NCBI GenBank assembly: GCA_905182195.1 | Contig: CAJJAW010000008.1 | Location: 212,350-276,349 of the forward strand | Direction: 5' to 3' | Source of the DNA: Alphaproteobacteria bacterium UBA4588 | GTDB taxonomy: Bacteria > Pseudomonadota > Alphaproteobacteria > Rhodobacterales > Rhodobacteraceae | DNA length: 64,000 bases | Shown here: one piece after another, positions 1 to 9,392 of the stretch | Numbering within the stretch: position 1 is the stretch's first letter | How the letters are laid out: each line of letters starts with the position of its first letter | Made by a program: the position numbers and the translations under genes | The notes under the pieces: generated by a model | The model's database searches: none | The model's input: only the letters and a program-made list of their open reading frames with translations | What the model was told of the DNA's origin: nothing

Positions 1-356
1 ACGGACGGATCGAAGATCTGCGCGCTGCGGCGAAAGTGGTTGAAGGCAAAAAGATCCAAGAGGGCTTGATCGCCATGGTTGTTCCCGGTTCGGGCCTTGT
101 GCGCTTGCAAGCCGAGCAAGAAGGGCTTGCGGATGTTTTCAAAAATGCCGGGTTTGAATGGCGTTTGGCAGGCTGCTCTATGTGTTTGGGTATGAACCCC
201 GATCAGCTTGGCCCACAGGTCCGCTGTGCCTCCACCAGCAACCGCAACTTCGAAGGCCGTCAGGGGCGCGAGTCACGCACCCATTTGATGAGCCCAGCAA
301 TGGCAGCTGCGGCAGCTCTCACCGGGAAACTAACTGATGTGCGGGAAATTATATAA
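1..356 (+). CDS. leuC: 3-isopropylmalate dehydratase large subunit, C-terminal part (partial)
   Basis: The 3' end of leuC; the gene begins before the window and the open frame enters at base 3. LeuC with LeuD forms isopropylmalate isomerase, the second step of leucine synthesis, an aconitase-type [4Fe-4S] enzyme of the cytosol. The visible part carries the aconitase-family segment GCSMCLGMN with the CxxC cluster ligands, followed by the conserved [12 protein letters not shown] block and the usual C-terminal tail ending in a Met-Ala-Ala-rich helix. Its TAA stop shares one base with the leuD start (TAATG at 354-358), so the two subunits are probably translationally coupled. Identity is secure; only the N-terminal majority is missing, because of the window edge. 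Confidence 0.96.
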   Translation, partial: GRIEDLRAAAKVVEGKKIQEGLIAMVVPGSGLVRLQAEQEGLADVFKNAGFEWRLAGCSMCLGMNPDQLGPQVRCASTSNRNFEGRQGRESRTHLMSPAMAAAAALTGKLTDVREII

Positions 357-961
357 TGGAAAAATTCGAAAAGCTTACTGCAATCGCAGCGCCTATGCCT
401 TTAATTAATATCGACACGGATATGATAATTCCAAAGCAGTTTTTGAAAACCATTAAACGTACCGGCTTAGGTGTGAGCGCGTTTTATGAAATGCGCTACA
501 ATCTGGATGGATCTAACAAGCCAGATTTTGTACTCAACAAAGAGGCCTATAAAGACGCCAACATCTTGGTGGCTGGCGACAACTTTGGCTGTGGATCGTC
601 ACGCGAGCACGCGCCTTGGGCTTTGCTAGACTTCGGCATCCGTTGTGTGATTTCCACTAGCTTTGCTGATATTTTTTATAATAATTGCTTTAAAAACGGC
701 ATATTGCCTGTCATTGTGACTGAAGAACAATTGCGCTTGCTGATGAAAGACGCTGAAAAAGGCAGCAATTCCCGCATGGTCGTCGATCTAGAAAATCAAA
801 ATATCGAAACATCGGACGGTGATGTTATCACTTTTGATGTAGACCAGCATAGCAAACACTGCCTTATTAATGGGCTCGATGATATTGGCCTGACACTTGA
901 AAAAGTTGTCTCAATTGATGCCTTTGAAACCAAAATGGCGCAAAGCGCGCCCTGGGTATAA
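356..961 (+). CDS. leuD: 3-isopropylmalate dehydratase small subunit
   Basis: LeuD, the 201-residue swivel-domain subunit of isopropylmalate isomerase, partner of LeuC. The family hallmark [13 protein letters not shown] lies at residues 74-86, and the N-terminal [13 protein letters not shown] substrate-loop segment is present near residues 18-30. Length matches the bacterial family (about 200 residues). The start overlaps the leuC stop by one base. The gene is followed by about 88 bases without a visible terminator before leuB, so leuC-leuD-leuB may be one transcript ending at the hairpin after leuB. Confidence 0.97.
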   Translation: MEKFEKLTAIAAPMPLINIDTDMIIPKQFLKTIKRTGLGVSAFYEMRYNLDGSNKPDFVLNKEAYKDANILVAGDNFGCGSSREHAPWALLDFGIRCVISTSFADIFYNNCFKNGILPVIVTEEQLRLLMKDAEKGSNSRMVVDLENQNIETSDGDVITFDVDQHSKHCLINGLDDIGLTLEKVVSIDAFETKMAQSAPWV

Positions 962-1048
962 AACTACTAGCAAGGTAGAGCTTTGTCTGCTTGGTCGTAA
1001 TTTAAACTCTAGATAGTTATTAAGCTGAGATAATTGAAAGGGCTTTTC

Positions 1049-2155
1049 ATGAGCACCCACTCCCTCCTTATCCTACCCGGCGACGGCATTGGGCCCGAAG
1101 TTATGGCTGAAGTGCGCAAAGTAATTGATTGGCTTGGCTGCCATCGCGCCATAACCTTTGAGGTGTCTGAAGATCTGGTGGGCGGCGCAGCGTATGATGT
1201 GCACGGGGTGCCGCTGCATGACGATACGATGGCCAAGGCACAGGCAGTGGATGCTGTCTTACTTGGCGCAGTTGGAGGTCCAAAATACGACAATCTTGAT
1301 TTCAGCGTGAAACCAGAGCGCGGGTTACTGCGCCTGCGTAAGGAAATGGATCTCTTCGCCAACCTGCGCCCAGCACAATGCTTTGATGCCTTAGCTGACT
1401 TCTCTTCGCTCAAAAGAGATATTGTAGCCGGTTTGGACATTATGATTGTGCGTGAGCTCACCTCCGGTAGCTATTTTGGTGAACCGCGCGGAATTTTCAA
1501 GGAAGGAAATGAACGTGTCGGCATCAACACGCATCGCTATACTGAGTCTGAAATTGTGCGCGCCGCGCGTGCAGCATTTGAGCTAGCGCGCCGCCGGAGC
1601 AACCGCGTGTGTTCAATGGAAAAAGCCAATGTGATGGAGGCTGGTGTGTTGTGGCGCGACGTAGTCACCGAAGTCCACCAAGCGGATTATGCCGATGTTG
1701 AATTGTCTCATATGTATGCGGATAATGGCGCAATGCAGTTAGTTCGAGCTCCGAAGCAATTTGATGTAATTTTCACCGACAATCTTTTTGGCGATCTCCT
1801 CTCAGACTGCGCCGCGATGTTGACTGGCTCACTAGGCATGCTGCCCTCTGCAAGCCTTGGCTCCCCAATGGAGAACGGCCGCCCAAAAGCGCTCTACGAA
1901 CCGGTCCACGGTTCAGCACCGGACATTTCTGGCCAAGGCAAAGCCAACCCATCAGCCTGTATCTTGTCCCTAGCGATGGCGCTGCGCTATTCGTTTGATA
2001 TGGGTGATGATGCCACGAGAATTGAGACGGCTGTTGAAAAAGTTCTCGCCGACGGCATTCGTACTGCGGATCTTTTGCAAGCCGAAGGTGACACCGCTGT
2101 AACAACATCGCAAATGGGTGATGCCATCGTTGAGGCTCTTACTGCCAGCCTCTAA
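1049..2155 (+). CDS. leuB: 3-isopropylmalate dehydrogenase
   Basis: LeuB oxidatively decarboxylates 3-isopropylmalate with NAD+, the third step of leucine synthesis. The start chosen is ATG 1049 (368 residues), preceded by a GAAAGG ribosome site at about 1036-1041; an in-frame TTG at 1034 would add five residues but lies in that site. Visible family features are the N-terminal PGDGIGPEV loop (residues 10-18), the substrate arginine segment [18 protein letters not shown], the metal-binding segment with MYADNGAM, and [11 protein letters not shown]. Length is typical. It is followed at once by a strong inverted repeat that probably ends the leu transcript. Confidence 0.97.
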   Translation: MSTHSLLILPGDGIGPEVMAEVRKVIDWLGCHRAITFEVSEDLVGGAAYDVHGVPLHDDTMAKAQAVDAVLLGAVGGPKYDNLDFSVKPERGLLRLRKEMDLFANLRPAQCFDALADFSSLKRDIVAGLDIMIVRELTSGSYFGEPRGIFKEGNERVGINTHRYTESEIVRAARAAFELARRRSNRVCSMEKANVMEAGVLWRDVVTEVHQADYADVELSHMYADNGAMQLVRAPKQFDVIFTDNLFGDLLSDCAAMLTGSLGMLPSASLGSPMENGRPKALYEPVHGSAPDISGQGKANPSACILSLAMALRYSFDMGDDATRIETAVEKVLADGIRTADLLQAEGDTAVTTSQMGDAIVEALTASL

Positions 2156-2170
2156 GCTCGCTAAATATAA

Positions 2171-2208
2171 AAATTGTAAACGTCGGGCTTGCTCGGCGTT
2201 TACAATTT
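2171..2208 (+). terminator. Hairpin after leuB, probable terminator
   Basis: Perfect 12-base arms (AAATTGTAAACG at 2171-2182 and CGTTTACAATTT at 2197-2208) flank a GC-rich 14-base interior that can pair further. It sits 15 bases after the leuB stop. The T-tract is short and lies inside the 3' arm, so termination efficiency is uncertain; the symmetry would let it act in either direction. Confidence 0.7.
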
Positions 2209-2241
2209 GACAGTGCGTAGCAATTTGGATGGTATAGGTTA

Positions 2242-3027
2242 ATGGATATAATAGACACCAACACCTACCCGCTCGACCAACCAGACAGCGCCAGTTATAG
2301 CGCCCTTGTGGCGCTATGCCAGACGGATCTGGCAAAAAATGGCTTGTTCAATCTTCCCGAATTTCTGCGCCCATCCGCGCTGCAAGATACTTTGGAGCTG
2401 GTAAAACCAGTGATTGAGACGCAAGCTTTCGTCCACCTCCGCACACATAATATCTATTTCAAAAAAACTATCCCGGGCCTTGCGCCAGACCACCCAGCCC
2501 TAAAGTTGCGCCAAACCGCCAATCACACTATTTGTGCTGATCAAATTGAAGACAGCGCGATCACGCAATTATATGATTGGCCAGCCTTTGCTAGCTTTCT
2601 TGCCGATGTTATGCAAAAGCCAGGATTATACCCAATGGATGACCGCATCGCCGGCGCCAATGTAATGACCTATTATGACGGCGAAGCCCTGAACTGGCAT
2701 TTCGACCGATCAGAATTCACTACAACATTGCTCTTGCAGGCACCTAGTAACGGCGGTGAGTTTGAATATCTGCGCGATCTGCGGACAGACGATGATCCAA
2801 ATTACGATGGGGTTGCAGCGCTTTTGAACGGACAGCTGGAAACGACGATTTGTCCACAAGCAGCGGGCACTCTTAACGTGTTTCGCGGCGTGAATACAGC
2901 GCATCGGGTAACACCAGTTGAGGGAGACACACCACGTATAAATGCGGTTTTGACCTATTTTGATGCCCCCGGCCGCAAATTTACTACCGAGGAGCACCTG
3001 GGTTTTTATGGGCGGACAACGCCATAA
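2242..3027 (+). CDS. 2-oxoglutarate/Fe(II)-dependent oxygenase, HalD/BesD-like family
   Basis: A 261-residue non-heme iron oxygenase. The segment NWHFDRSEF gives the HxD iron ligands His153 and Asp155; His221 in NTAHRVTP supplies the third ligand and Arg232 in DTPRINAVLTYF is placed to bind the 2-oxoglutarate carboxylate. The spacing and surrounding residues resemble the group that includes the free-amino-acid halogenases BesD/HalD, but those enzymes replace the Asp by Gly. The Asp here predicts hydroxylation or another oxidation, not chlorination. Substrate is unknown; an amino acid or small polar metabolite is a guess from family. It follows the leu operon but is separated by the terminator hairpin, so it is probably transcribed on its own. 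The downstream neighbour converges. Confidence 0.72.
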   Translation: MDIIDTNTYPLDQPDSASYSALVALCQTDLAKNGLFNLPEFLRPSALQDTLELVKPVIETQAFVHLRTHNIYFKKTIPGLAPDHPALKLRQTANHTICADQIEDSAITQLYDWPAFASFLADVMQKPGLYPMDDRIAGANVMTYYDGEALNWHFDRSEFTTTLLLQAPSNGGEFEYLRDLRTDDDPNYDGVAALLNGQLETTICPQAAGTLNVFRGVNTAHRVTPVEGDTPRINAVLTYFDAPGRKFTTEEHLGFYGRTTP

Positions 3028-3145
3028 AAACGCACTAAATGTTGCCTCTCCATCAATGCCCTCGCCTGGCCTGGGCACAACGCGCTGATAAAGTAGAGTG
3101 AGTTGAGGCCAAACACGGCGCTATCAGCGGCATCGCATGAAGCCT

Positions 3146-3901
3146 TTACCGCATGGCTAATCCGATGGCAGCCCGCGATTCTGGTGATTTGAGATGGAAA
3201 TCTTCACCCACGTATTTTGCACCAGCCGACCCACAGAGAAAAGCGACTGCTTGAGCGACATCTGAGGTCGGAATATGATCCGTGACTTCGAGCTGGCTGA
3301 CGGGATTAATCCCTGAAGCTTTGATCAAAACCTGCATCTCAGTTGCCACTGTACCGGGGCTAAGACCGAGGCAGATGATTCCTTGGTCGCCATACTCCTC
3401 GTGGCCCGAGCGGGTTAGCTGCAATACAGCGGCTTTGGACGCACAATAATGGCTCCACCCCTCCAGTACGCCGTAGGCAGCACCCGAAGAAATATTAATA
3501 ATGGTTCCACCGCCCTGCCCAATCATGATCGGCAGGGCGGCATGCATCATATAAAAGACACCCTTTACGTTTACGTCGATCACCTTATCCCAGTCCGCTG
3601 GCGCAAAATCTAACAAACGGTGCACCGGAGCCAGTAGCCCAGCGTTGTTCACCAAAATATCGAGGCTGCCAAAATGTGCGAGTGCCAAATCAACCGCAGC
3701 TTTCACCTGGTCATAGTCTGAAACATCGCATGCAATGGCTTTGGCCTGCGGGCCGATCTGAGCGGCGAGCTGTTCCAAAGCTTCAGCACTGCGAGCCGTT
3801 AAGACGACATTGGCCCCAAGGGAGGCCAAGTGTTGGGCTGTGGCTGATCCAATACCCTGGCTTGCCCCGGTGATCAAAACTGTTTTCCCTAAAAATATCA
3901 T
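3146..3901 (-). CDS. Short-chain dehydrogenase/reductase (SDR), NAD(P)-dependent
   Basis: A classical SDR of 251 residues with a Rossmann fold. The cofactor motif TGASQGIG is at residues 11-18, NNAG at 85-88, the catalytic Ser near 138-139 in INISSG, and YxxxK as Tyr152 and Lys156 (HYCASK). Residue 36 region (LTARSAE) has a small/basic pattern compatible with NADP(H), though this is not decisive. The substrate cannot be inferred. It converges with the 2OG oxygenase and diverges from the MFS gene, with about 125 bases between starts, so it is likely a single-gene transcript. Confidence 0.9.
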   Translation of the reverse strand: MIFLGKTVLITGASQGIGSATAQHLASLGANVVLTARSAEALEQLAAQIGPQAKAIACDVSDYDQVKAAVDLALAHFGSLDILVNNAGLLAPVHRLLDFAPADWDKVIDVNVKGVFYMMHAALPIMIGQGGGTIINISSGAAYGVLEGWSHYCASKAAVLQLTRSGHEEYGDQGIICLGLSPGTVATEMQVLIKASGINPVSQLEVTDHIPTSDVAQAVAFLCGSAGAKYVGEDFHLKSPESRAAIGLAMR

Positions 3902-4026
3902 CTAGTCGCTGCCTTTTCACTTGTTCAAACTAAAGCTAACCCGACGATGACAAGGGCACAAGTTAGCACTTCTGCCTTTACCACGCCGCGCAACCATGGC
4001 ACCACACAGACACAACGGAGACAGCT

Positions 4027-5205
4027 ATGCGCGCAACTTTAATAATTTTGACCCTAGCCTATGTGCTATCGCAATTTTATCGTGCGTTTTTGGCGGTATT
4101 GGCGGCCCCATTGCAGGCTGAGATTGGTGCCACAGCGGCCCAGTTATCCGCCGCGTCTGGCTATTGGTTTCTGGCCTTTGCAGTGATGCAGATCCCCGTA
4201 GGATGGGCACTGGACACATTGGGCCCAAAGCGCACCAATGCTGTTCTGTTGGCTGTGGGAGCCGGTGGGGGCGCTATGGTTTTTGCTGCTGCTACCGCTC
4301 CGTGGCATATTTCCCTTGCAATGGTCTTAATCGGGATTGGTTGCTCGCCAGTGCTTATGGCCTCATACTATGTAGTGGCGCGCAGCTTTCCAGCCGCAGC
4401 TTTTGCGACGATGGCCGCCTTCATTTTGGGGGTTGGGTCGCTCGGCAATATCGGCGCGGCCTTTCCTTTGACGATTTTGGTTGAGCTGTTGGGTTGGCGT
4501 TTTTCAATTATGATGATTGGCGTGGCCACAGTATCCGTGGCCGGCTTGTGCTATCTGATTGTCAAGGACCCCCCCAAGGTGATCACCACTCAAAAGGGCA
4601 GCGTATTGGATTTGCTTCGCATGCGCGCCATGTGGTTTATCTTGCCGATGGTCTTGGTCTGTTACGCGCCTGCCGCAGGTCTCCGCGGCCTTTGGATTGG
4701 ACCTTACTTCACTGATGTGTTCAACTCTACCATCGCTCAAGTCGGCACTGTGACCACAGTTATGGCCCTGGCTATGATTGCTGGCAATTTTTTTTACGGC
4801 CCGCTTGATCGGCTGTTTGGTACCCGAAAATGGGTAATCTTCGTTGGCAACTTCATCTGTGCAGCATTGTGCATCGCCCTCTATAAGGTTGGTCAAAATG
4901 GTTTTTGGACAGCTGCAGGAATAATGGCAGGGATTGGCTTTTTTGGCGCATCTTTCCCTATTTTGGTAGCTCATGGTCGGAGCTTTTTTCCAGAACATTT
5001 GATGGGTAGAGGCGTAACATTGGTTAATCTATTTGCAATCGGTGGTGTTGGCGTGATGCAAAACCTCTCAGCCCAGATCTATGACGCTAAGATAATAGAT
5101 GCTGCGTCGCCGATTGTCTCGTATAACGCTGTGATCCTGTTGTTTAGTGTGACAATGTTGTTGGGTTTAGCAATTTATCTGTTTTCAGATGACCGAACTG
5201 ACTAG
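4027..5205 (+). CDS. MFS transporter
   Basis: A 392-residue major facilitator superfamily membrane protein with about 12 hydrophobic segments. The loop after the second helix reads GWALDTLGPKR, matching the family's G-x-x-x-D-R/K-x-G-R/K signature between TM2 and TM3. The long central loop around residues 185-200 (KDPPKVITTQKGS) separates the two six-helix halves. A GGAG ribosome site precedes ATG 4027. Substrate is unknown. An eight-T run at 4788-4795 inside the gene is in frame. Confidence 0.88.
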   Translation: MRATLIILTLAYVLSQFYRAFLAVLAAPLQAEIGATAAQLSAASGYWFLAFAVMQIPVGWALDTLGPKRTNAVLLAVGAGGGAMVFAAATAPWHISLAMVLIGIGCSPVLMASYYVVARSFPAAAFATMAAFILGVGSLGNIGAAFPLTILVELLGWRFSIMMIGVATVSVAGLCYLIVKDPPKVITTQKGSVLDLLRMRAMWFILPMVLVCYAPAAGLRGLWIGPYFTDVFNSTIAQVGTVTTVMALAMIAGNFFYGPLDRLFGTRKWVIFVGNFICAALCIALYKVGQNGFWTAAGIMAGIGFFGASFPILVAHGRSFFPEHLMGRGVTLVNLFAIGGVGVMQNLSAQIYDAKIIDAASPIVSYNAVILLFSVTMLLGLAIYLFSDDRTD

Positions 5206-5269
5206 CGCCCCCTTCCCATTACTTAAACACCGCGCTAAACGGACCTTTCTTTGAAACAAGGAAGAGACT

Positions 5270-6340
5270 ATGTCTTATAAAGTTGTCATCGTAGGAGCCA
5301 CTGGTAGCGTTGGTCACAAAATGCTTGATATTTTGCACGAACGTGAATTTCCAATTTCCAAAATTGCTGTTCTAGCCAGCAGAAAATCAATTGGTACGGA
5401 AGTAAGCTTTGGCAACAGAACCTTGAAAACAGTAGATCTAGCTACTTTTGATTTTACCGGTTGGGATATGGCACTTTTTGCAGTAGGTTCAGACGCCACC
5501 AAAGAGTATGCCCCTAAGGCTGCTGCTGCTGGCTGTATCGTTATCGATAACTCTAGTTTGTATCGCTATGATCCTGACGTGCCACTGATTGTGCCAGAAG
5601 TGAACGCTGAGGCGATCTTTGGCTACAGCAAGAAAAATATAATTGCAAATCCAAATTGCTCAACTGCACAAATGGTCGTAGCCCTGAAGCCTTTGCATGA
5701 CCGCGCCAAAATCAAACGCGTTGTGGTAAGCACTTATCAAGCGGTATCTGGTGCTGGCAAAGAAGGTAGTGATGAGCTTTTCGATCAAACTAAATCCATT
5801 TACAATTTTGCTATTGGCCAAAGTCTTAATCTAAATAATAATAGCGATGACGGGGATAAGGATGAAACACCTTCTACGTTATTTACTAAGCAAATTGCCT
5901 TTAACGTGATCCCACATATCGACGTATTCCTTGATAGCGGTGATACCAAAGAAGAGTGGAAAATGGTGGCGGAGACTAAGAAAATACTGGATACTAGCAT
6001 TAAAGTGACAGCGACTTGTGTGCGCGTTCCCGTTTTTACCGGCCACTCTGAAGCAATCAATATCGAATTTGAAGAATTTTTAGATGAAGATGAAGCTCGT
6101 GCAATTCTACGCGAGTCGCCTGGCATTATGGTCATCGATAAGCGCGAAGATGGAGGCTATGTCACCCCAGTCGAATGTGTGGATGAACATGCAACATTTA
6201 TCAGCCGGATCCGGCAGGATGTGACCGTAGAAAACGGCATCAACCTATGGTGCGTTTCTGACAACCTGTGCAAAGGCGCAGCTCTGAACGCCGTACAAAT
6301 TGCTGAAGTTTTAGCTAATAAAGTGCTGAAAAAAGGTTAG
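5270..6340 (+). CDS. asd: Aspartate-semialdehyde dehydrogenase
   Basis: Asd reduces aspartyl phosphate to aspartate semialdehyde with NADPH, the branch-point step toward lysine/diaminopimelate, threonine and methionine. The 356-residue protein has the nucleotide loop GATGSVG (residues 9-15), the catalytic Cys130 in NPNCST, and the FTGHSEAI segment with the catalytic His. It is slightly longer than the usual 335-345 residues because of a charged insertion with NNNSDDGDKDE near residues 188-200. A ribosome site (GGAAGAG) precedes ATG 5270. A strong terminator follows. The dap genes for the next part of the pathway lie about 19 kb downstream. Confidence 0.97.
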   Translation: MSYKVVIVGATGSVGHKMLDILHEREFPISKIAVLASRKSIGTEVSFGNRTLKTVDLATFDFTGWDMALFAVGSDATKEYAPKAAAAGCIVIDNSSLYRYDPDVPLIVPEVNAEAIFGYSKKNIIANPNCSTAQMVVALKPLHDRAKIKRVVVSTYQAVSGAGKEGSDELFDQTKSIYNFAIGQSLNLNNNSDDGDKDETPSTLFTKQIAFNVIPHIDVFLDSGDTKEEWKMVAETKKILDTSIKVTATCVRVPVFTGHSEAINIEFEEFLDEDEARAILRESPGIMVIDKREDGGYVTPVECVDEHATFISRIRQDVTVENGINLWCVSDNLCKGAALNAVQIAEVLANKVLKKG

Positions 6341-6360
6341 CCTAAACGTGTTGATTATCT

Positions 6361-6386
6361 AAGGCCCCATCATTATGTGGGGCCTT
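6361..6386 (+). terminator. Rho-independent terminator after asd
   Basis: Stem AAGGCCCCA (6361-6369) pairs with TGGGGCCTT (6378-6386) around an eight-base loop, followed by CTTC. It lies between the convergent asd and carbonic anhydrase genes and could serve both; the reverse strand also ends in an A/T-rich flank. Confidence 0.85.
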
Positions 6387-6398
6387 CTTCGTGATAAG

Positions 6399-7049
6399 TT
6401 AAATGCGTACGAAATCCTGCAGAGTGGCGTCAAACTGCTCCAAAGTACCTTCGGCAATATCGGTCCAAAGCCCATGAAGGGTCAGCTCGTTCTTATCGAG
6501 GGCACTCTTCACAAAAGGAAAGGTCATCAGGTTCTCAATTGAAACCATAACCGCCTCCCTTTCTAACCGTGCCACCCGCTCCGCTTCATCAGGCATATGT
6601 TTCACACGCTCAAACCCAGGGCGTAAAATATCCATCCAACGGCCTACAAAGCTGCTGCTTTTTTCCAGCTCTGGCGCAAGGCCCGTGCACATATCATGGC
6701 AGCCCTTCACGCCGCCACAATTGGAATGCCCCAAAACAATAATATGTGAAACATTAAGTGCTGTGACCGCATATTCCACCGCAGCAGAGGTCCCATGTGG
6801 CTCTCCATCAGGCAGATAGGCCGGCACCAAATTGGCAATATTGCGGTGAATGAAAAATTCACCCTGCTCGGCCCCAAAAATGGCAGTCACATGAACCCGG
6901 CTGTCACAGCATGAAATCACCATAGCACGTGGCCTTTGGCCTTCACTGGCCAATCGACGATACCACGAGTGATTGTCCTCAAACGTGGTGGCTTTCCAAC
7001 CGTGGTAGCGTTGTACCAAATAGGTCGGCAGCGGTTTCACAGAATCCAT
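6399..7049 (-). CDS. Beta-class carbonic anhydrase
   Basis: A 216-residue beta-carbonic anhydrase interconverting CO2 and bicarbonate, cytosolic. Zinc ligands are Cys47, His108 and Cys111; the Asp49-Arg51 dyad is in CCDSRV (CxDSR motif), and HSNCGG carries the second pair. The segment FFIHRNIANLVP is also typical. Length matches family. It lies alone on the minus strand, sharing the bidirectional terminator with asd. The 221 bases upstream, up to the aminopeptidase start, are A/T-rich and should hold two divergent promoters, but I cannot assign boxes with confidence. Confidence 0.95.
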   Translation of the reverse strand: MDSVKPLPTYLVQRYHGWKATTFEDNHSWYRRLASEGQRPRAMVISCCDSRVHVTAIFGAEQGEFFIHRNIANLVPAYLPDGEPHGTSAAVEYAVTALNVSHIIVLGHSNCGGVKGCHDMCTGLAPELEKSSSFVGRWMDILRPGFERVKHMPDEAERVARLEREAVMVSIENLMTFPFVKSALDKNELTLHGLWTDIAEGTLEQFDATLQDFVRI

Positions 7050-7270
7050 AGGCTCCCTTACTTATTTTTTGAAATCAACTTAGCAAATAAGTATGCAAAA
7101 TTCGAGAGGTAAAACTCAGTATTATTTATAGTTTGATAAACTTTATTTAGCCCAAAAGGGAACCTTTGGAGGCGCGGATTTGGGTTTTGTCTATAAGATA
7201 CTCAGTCTGCATTGCATTCCACCAATCGCGATGATTACCTTGATTCAAAAATCAATTAAAGGGATCCTCA

Positions 7271-8659
7271 ATGCCACGTACGCCTAACATGTTCGCAAAC
7301 CCCTCGTCGCAGGCCGTCCCTCTATACCTCGTGGCGAGTGCCGATGCTGAGGCCTGGCTTAATACACGGGGCGCACGGGTGCAAAACAGCGCTGCCAGTC
7401 AAAGCTGGATCGGCAAGCTCGGCCAGATACTCTGCGTCACAGAAAACGGGCTTCCCATATTACTCGCCATAGGGTTCGGCGATACCATCGCCCGCAAGCG
7501 CAAGCGCTTTGGCTCAGTTGCAAATATTATCAGCCTACCAAAGGCTGTATTTAAGCTCATAGATCAGGACCCTAAGATTGCGCAGGAATTTGCTCTAGGC
7601 TTTGCGCTCAGTAAATACCGTTTCACCCGCTACGCCGCAAATACCACTCCAAAAGCTGAGCTGATATGCCCGGCCGGGTTTGATGAACAGAATCTACAAG
7701 CAATCATTGAGGGCGAGTTTCTCACACGCGATCTAATCAACACCCCCGCCAACGATATGGGCCCAGAAGAGCTGGAGGCCACAGCCCGAGATTTGGCCAA
7801 TGACCACGGTGCTCAAATTACTGTAATAAAGGGACAAGATCTCATAGCGCAAAACTTCCCAATGATTCACGCTGTAGGCCGCGCCTCACTGCGTGAGCCG
7901 CGGCTGATCGACATGACTTGGGGCACCAATGGCCCAACACTAACGCTGGTGGGCAAGGGCGTATGTTTCGATACCGGCGGGTTAAATATCAAACCTGGGG
8001 CATCGATGGGATTGATGAAGAAAGACATGGGCGGCGCCGCCCATGTCATGGGCCTGGCCAAGATGATCATGGCTAGCAAAATGCCGTTGCAACTGCGGAT
8101 GCTGATCCCGGCTGTGGAAAACGCAATCAGCGGCGATGCTTTCCGCCCACAAGATATTCTTGTTAGCCGTAAAGGCCTCACCGTTGAGATCAACAATACG
8201 GATGCCGAAGGGCGTTTGGTTTTGGCAGATGCTTTGGCCTTGGCCGATGAAACACCCCCCGATCTTATGATATGCATGGCCACGCTCACTGGCGCGGCGC
8301 GGGTGGCCGTCGGGCCTGATATTGCGCCCTATTTCACTGAAGATGCGTCCCTCAGCCACGCCATCGCCACAGCCGCCTCCACGGTTGATGATCCCGTCTG
8401 GCAATTGCCTCTGCATGCGCCTTATGAGGCCATGATCGAGCCAGGCATTGCGGATCTGGACAATGCCCCATCCAGTGGCTTCGCCGGTGCTACAACCGCT
8501 GCGCTATTTCTAAAACGTTTTGTAACCGACACCGTACGATTTGTGCATTTTGATTGCTACGGCTGGCAGCCCGCTGCAGCCCCCGCCCGCCCCAAAGGTG
8601 GGATTGGCCAAGGCACGAGAGCTCTGTTCCAAGCCCTGCCTGAAATTTTGGACCTATGA
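7271..8659 (+). CDS. Leucyl aminopeptidase family protein (M17)
   Basis: A 462-residue cytosolic M17 metallo-aminopeptidase, releasing N-terminal residues from peptides with two divalent metal ions. The family signature NNTDAEGRLVLADAL is present with the metal-binding Asp and Glu, and the earlier segments GKGVCFDTGGLNIKPG and MKKDMGGAA carry the catalytic and metal-binding Lys/Asp residues. The N-terminal domain is divergent, as is common for the second PepA-like paralogue in alphaproteobacteria. The stop overlaps the start of the NlpC/P60 gene by four bases (ATGA), so the two are co-translated, suggesting paired turnover of peptides and wall fragments. Confidence 0.93.
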   Translation: MPRTPNMFANPSSQAVPLYLVASADAEAWLNTRGARVQNSAASQSWIGKLGQILCVTENGLPILLAIGFGDTIARKRKRFGSVANIISLPKAVFKLIDQDPKIAQEFALGFALSKYRFTRYAANTTPKAELICPAGFDEQNLQAIIEGEFLTRDLINTPANDMGPEELEATARDLANDHGAQITVIKGQDLIAQNFPMIHAVGRASLREPRLIDMTWGTNGPTLTLVGKGVCFDTGGLNIKPGASMGLMKKDMGGAAHVMGLAKMIMASKMPLQLRMLIPAVENAISGDAFRPQDILVSRKGLTVEINNTDAEGRLVLADALALADETPPDLMICMATLTGAARVAVGPDIAPYFTEDASLSHAIATAASTVDDPVWQLPLHAPYEAMIEPGIADLDNAPSSGFAGATTAALFLKRFVTDTVRFVHFDCYGWQPAAAPARPKGGIGQGTRALFQALPEILDL

Positions 8660-9387
8660 AAGCAGCGCGTCAAATAAAAACAGGCCTCACCAACCTGTGC
8701 CACAGCGCCAATGGGCCACGCGATAGGCAACTACTGCTAGGTGACGCTTTTCACCTGAGTGAGCAAAATGGGGATTGGAGCCGCGGCCGTGCCAAAAAAG
8801 ACGGCTATCAAGGCTATGTTAGGACAGCAGATTTGGAACCAGTGGCACCCCATTCCCATTGGGTAAGCACCATTTCCAGCCATGCCTATGCGGCGCCGGA
8901 TTTGAAATCTGCGGATCAAATGTCCTTGCCCTTTGGCGCTCAAGTGGCCGTGACAGCTCAAAGTGAGACATTTTGTGAAACTCCACAGGGCTTTATCCCC
9001 CACCAGCATCTGCGTCCCATTGGGACGTTTTTCACTGATCCCATCCAAGTCGCCATGATGTTTTTGGGCGCGCCCTATCTTTGGGGAGGCAATTCCGTAT
9101 CCGGAATAGATTGCTCAGGACTAGTGCAGGCCGCTTGTCTGGCCTGTGGCAGTGAGTGCCCCGGCGACACTGGGCCACAGCAAAAGTTTTTTTCGTCTTT
9201 TGGCGGGGCTTGGGCCAAAGGTCAGATAGTTTTTTGGCCGGGTCATGTCGCCTTAACCATCAGTGCCTATGAGTTGATCCATGCTAATGCACATGCAATG
9301 GCTGTAACAGTTGAAGGAATTGAAACCACAATAGAACGTATTTCAGATGCCGGAGACGGACCCGTCGTCCATCGCGCGCAACTTTAG
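8656..9387 (+). CDS. NlpC/P60 family peptidase (cell-wall peptide hydrolase)
   Basis: A 243-residue protein with two SH3b-like segments in the first 120 residues and a C-terminal NlpC/P60 cysteine peptidase domain. The catalytic Cys is in GIDCSGLVQAAC, the His in WPGHVAL, and the third polar residue probably in ELIHANAHA. Relatives cleave gamma-D-glutamyl-diaminopimelate bonds in murein peptides (dipeptidyl peptidase VI type). There is no clear signal peptide, so a cytosolic role in peptide recycling fits best. Its start overlaps the aminopeptidase stop by four bases; this aminopeptidase-NlpC/P60 pairing is recurrent in Rhodobacterales. Confidence 0.9.
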   Translation: MKAARQIKTGLTNLCHSANGPRDRQLLLGDAFHLSEQNGDWSRGRAKKDGYQGYVRTADLEPVAPHSHWVSTISSHAYAAPDLKSADQMSLPFGAQVAVTAQSETFCETPQGFIPHQHLRPIGTFFTDPIQVAMMFLGAPYLWGGNSVSGIDCSGLVQAACLACGSECPGDTGPQQKFFSSFGGAWAKGQIVFWPGHVALTISAYELIHANAHAMAVTVEGIETTIERISDAGDGPVVHRAQL

Positions 9388-9392
9388 CCGCC

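Noticed and set aside
1009..1461. Open frame on the minus strand opposite leuB
   Set aside because: It lies wholly antisense to a clear leuB, has no family resemblance, and its Ser/Arg-rich composition is what antisense of a GC-rich gene gives.
3083..3129. Inverted repeat CGCTGATA/TATCAGCG between the oxygenase and the SDR
   Set aside because: Arms are eight bases but 31 bases apart with no T-run; it may help end the convergent transcripts but is too weak to annotate as a terminator.
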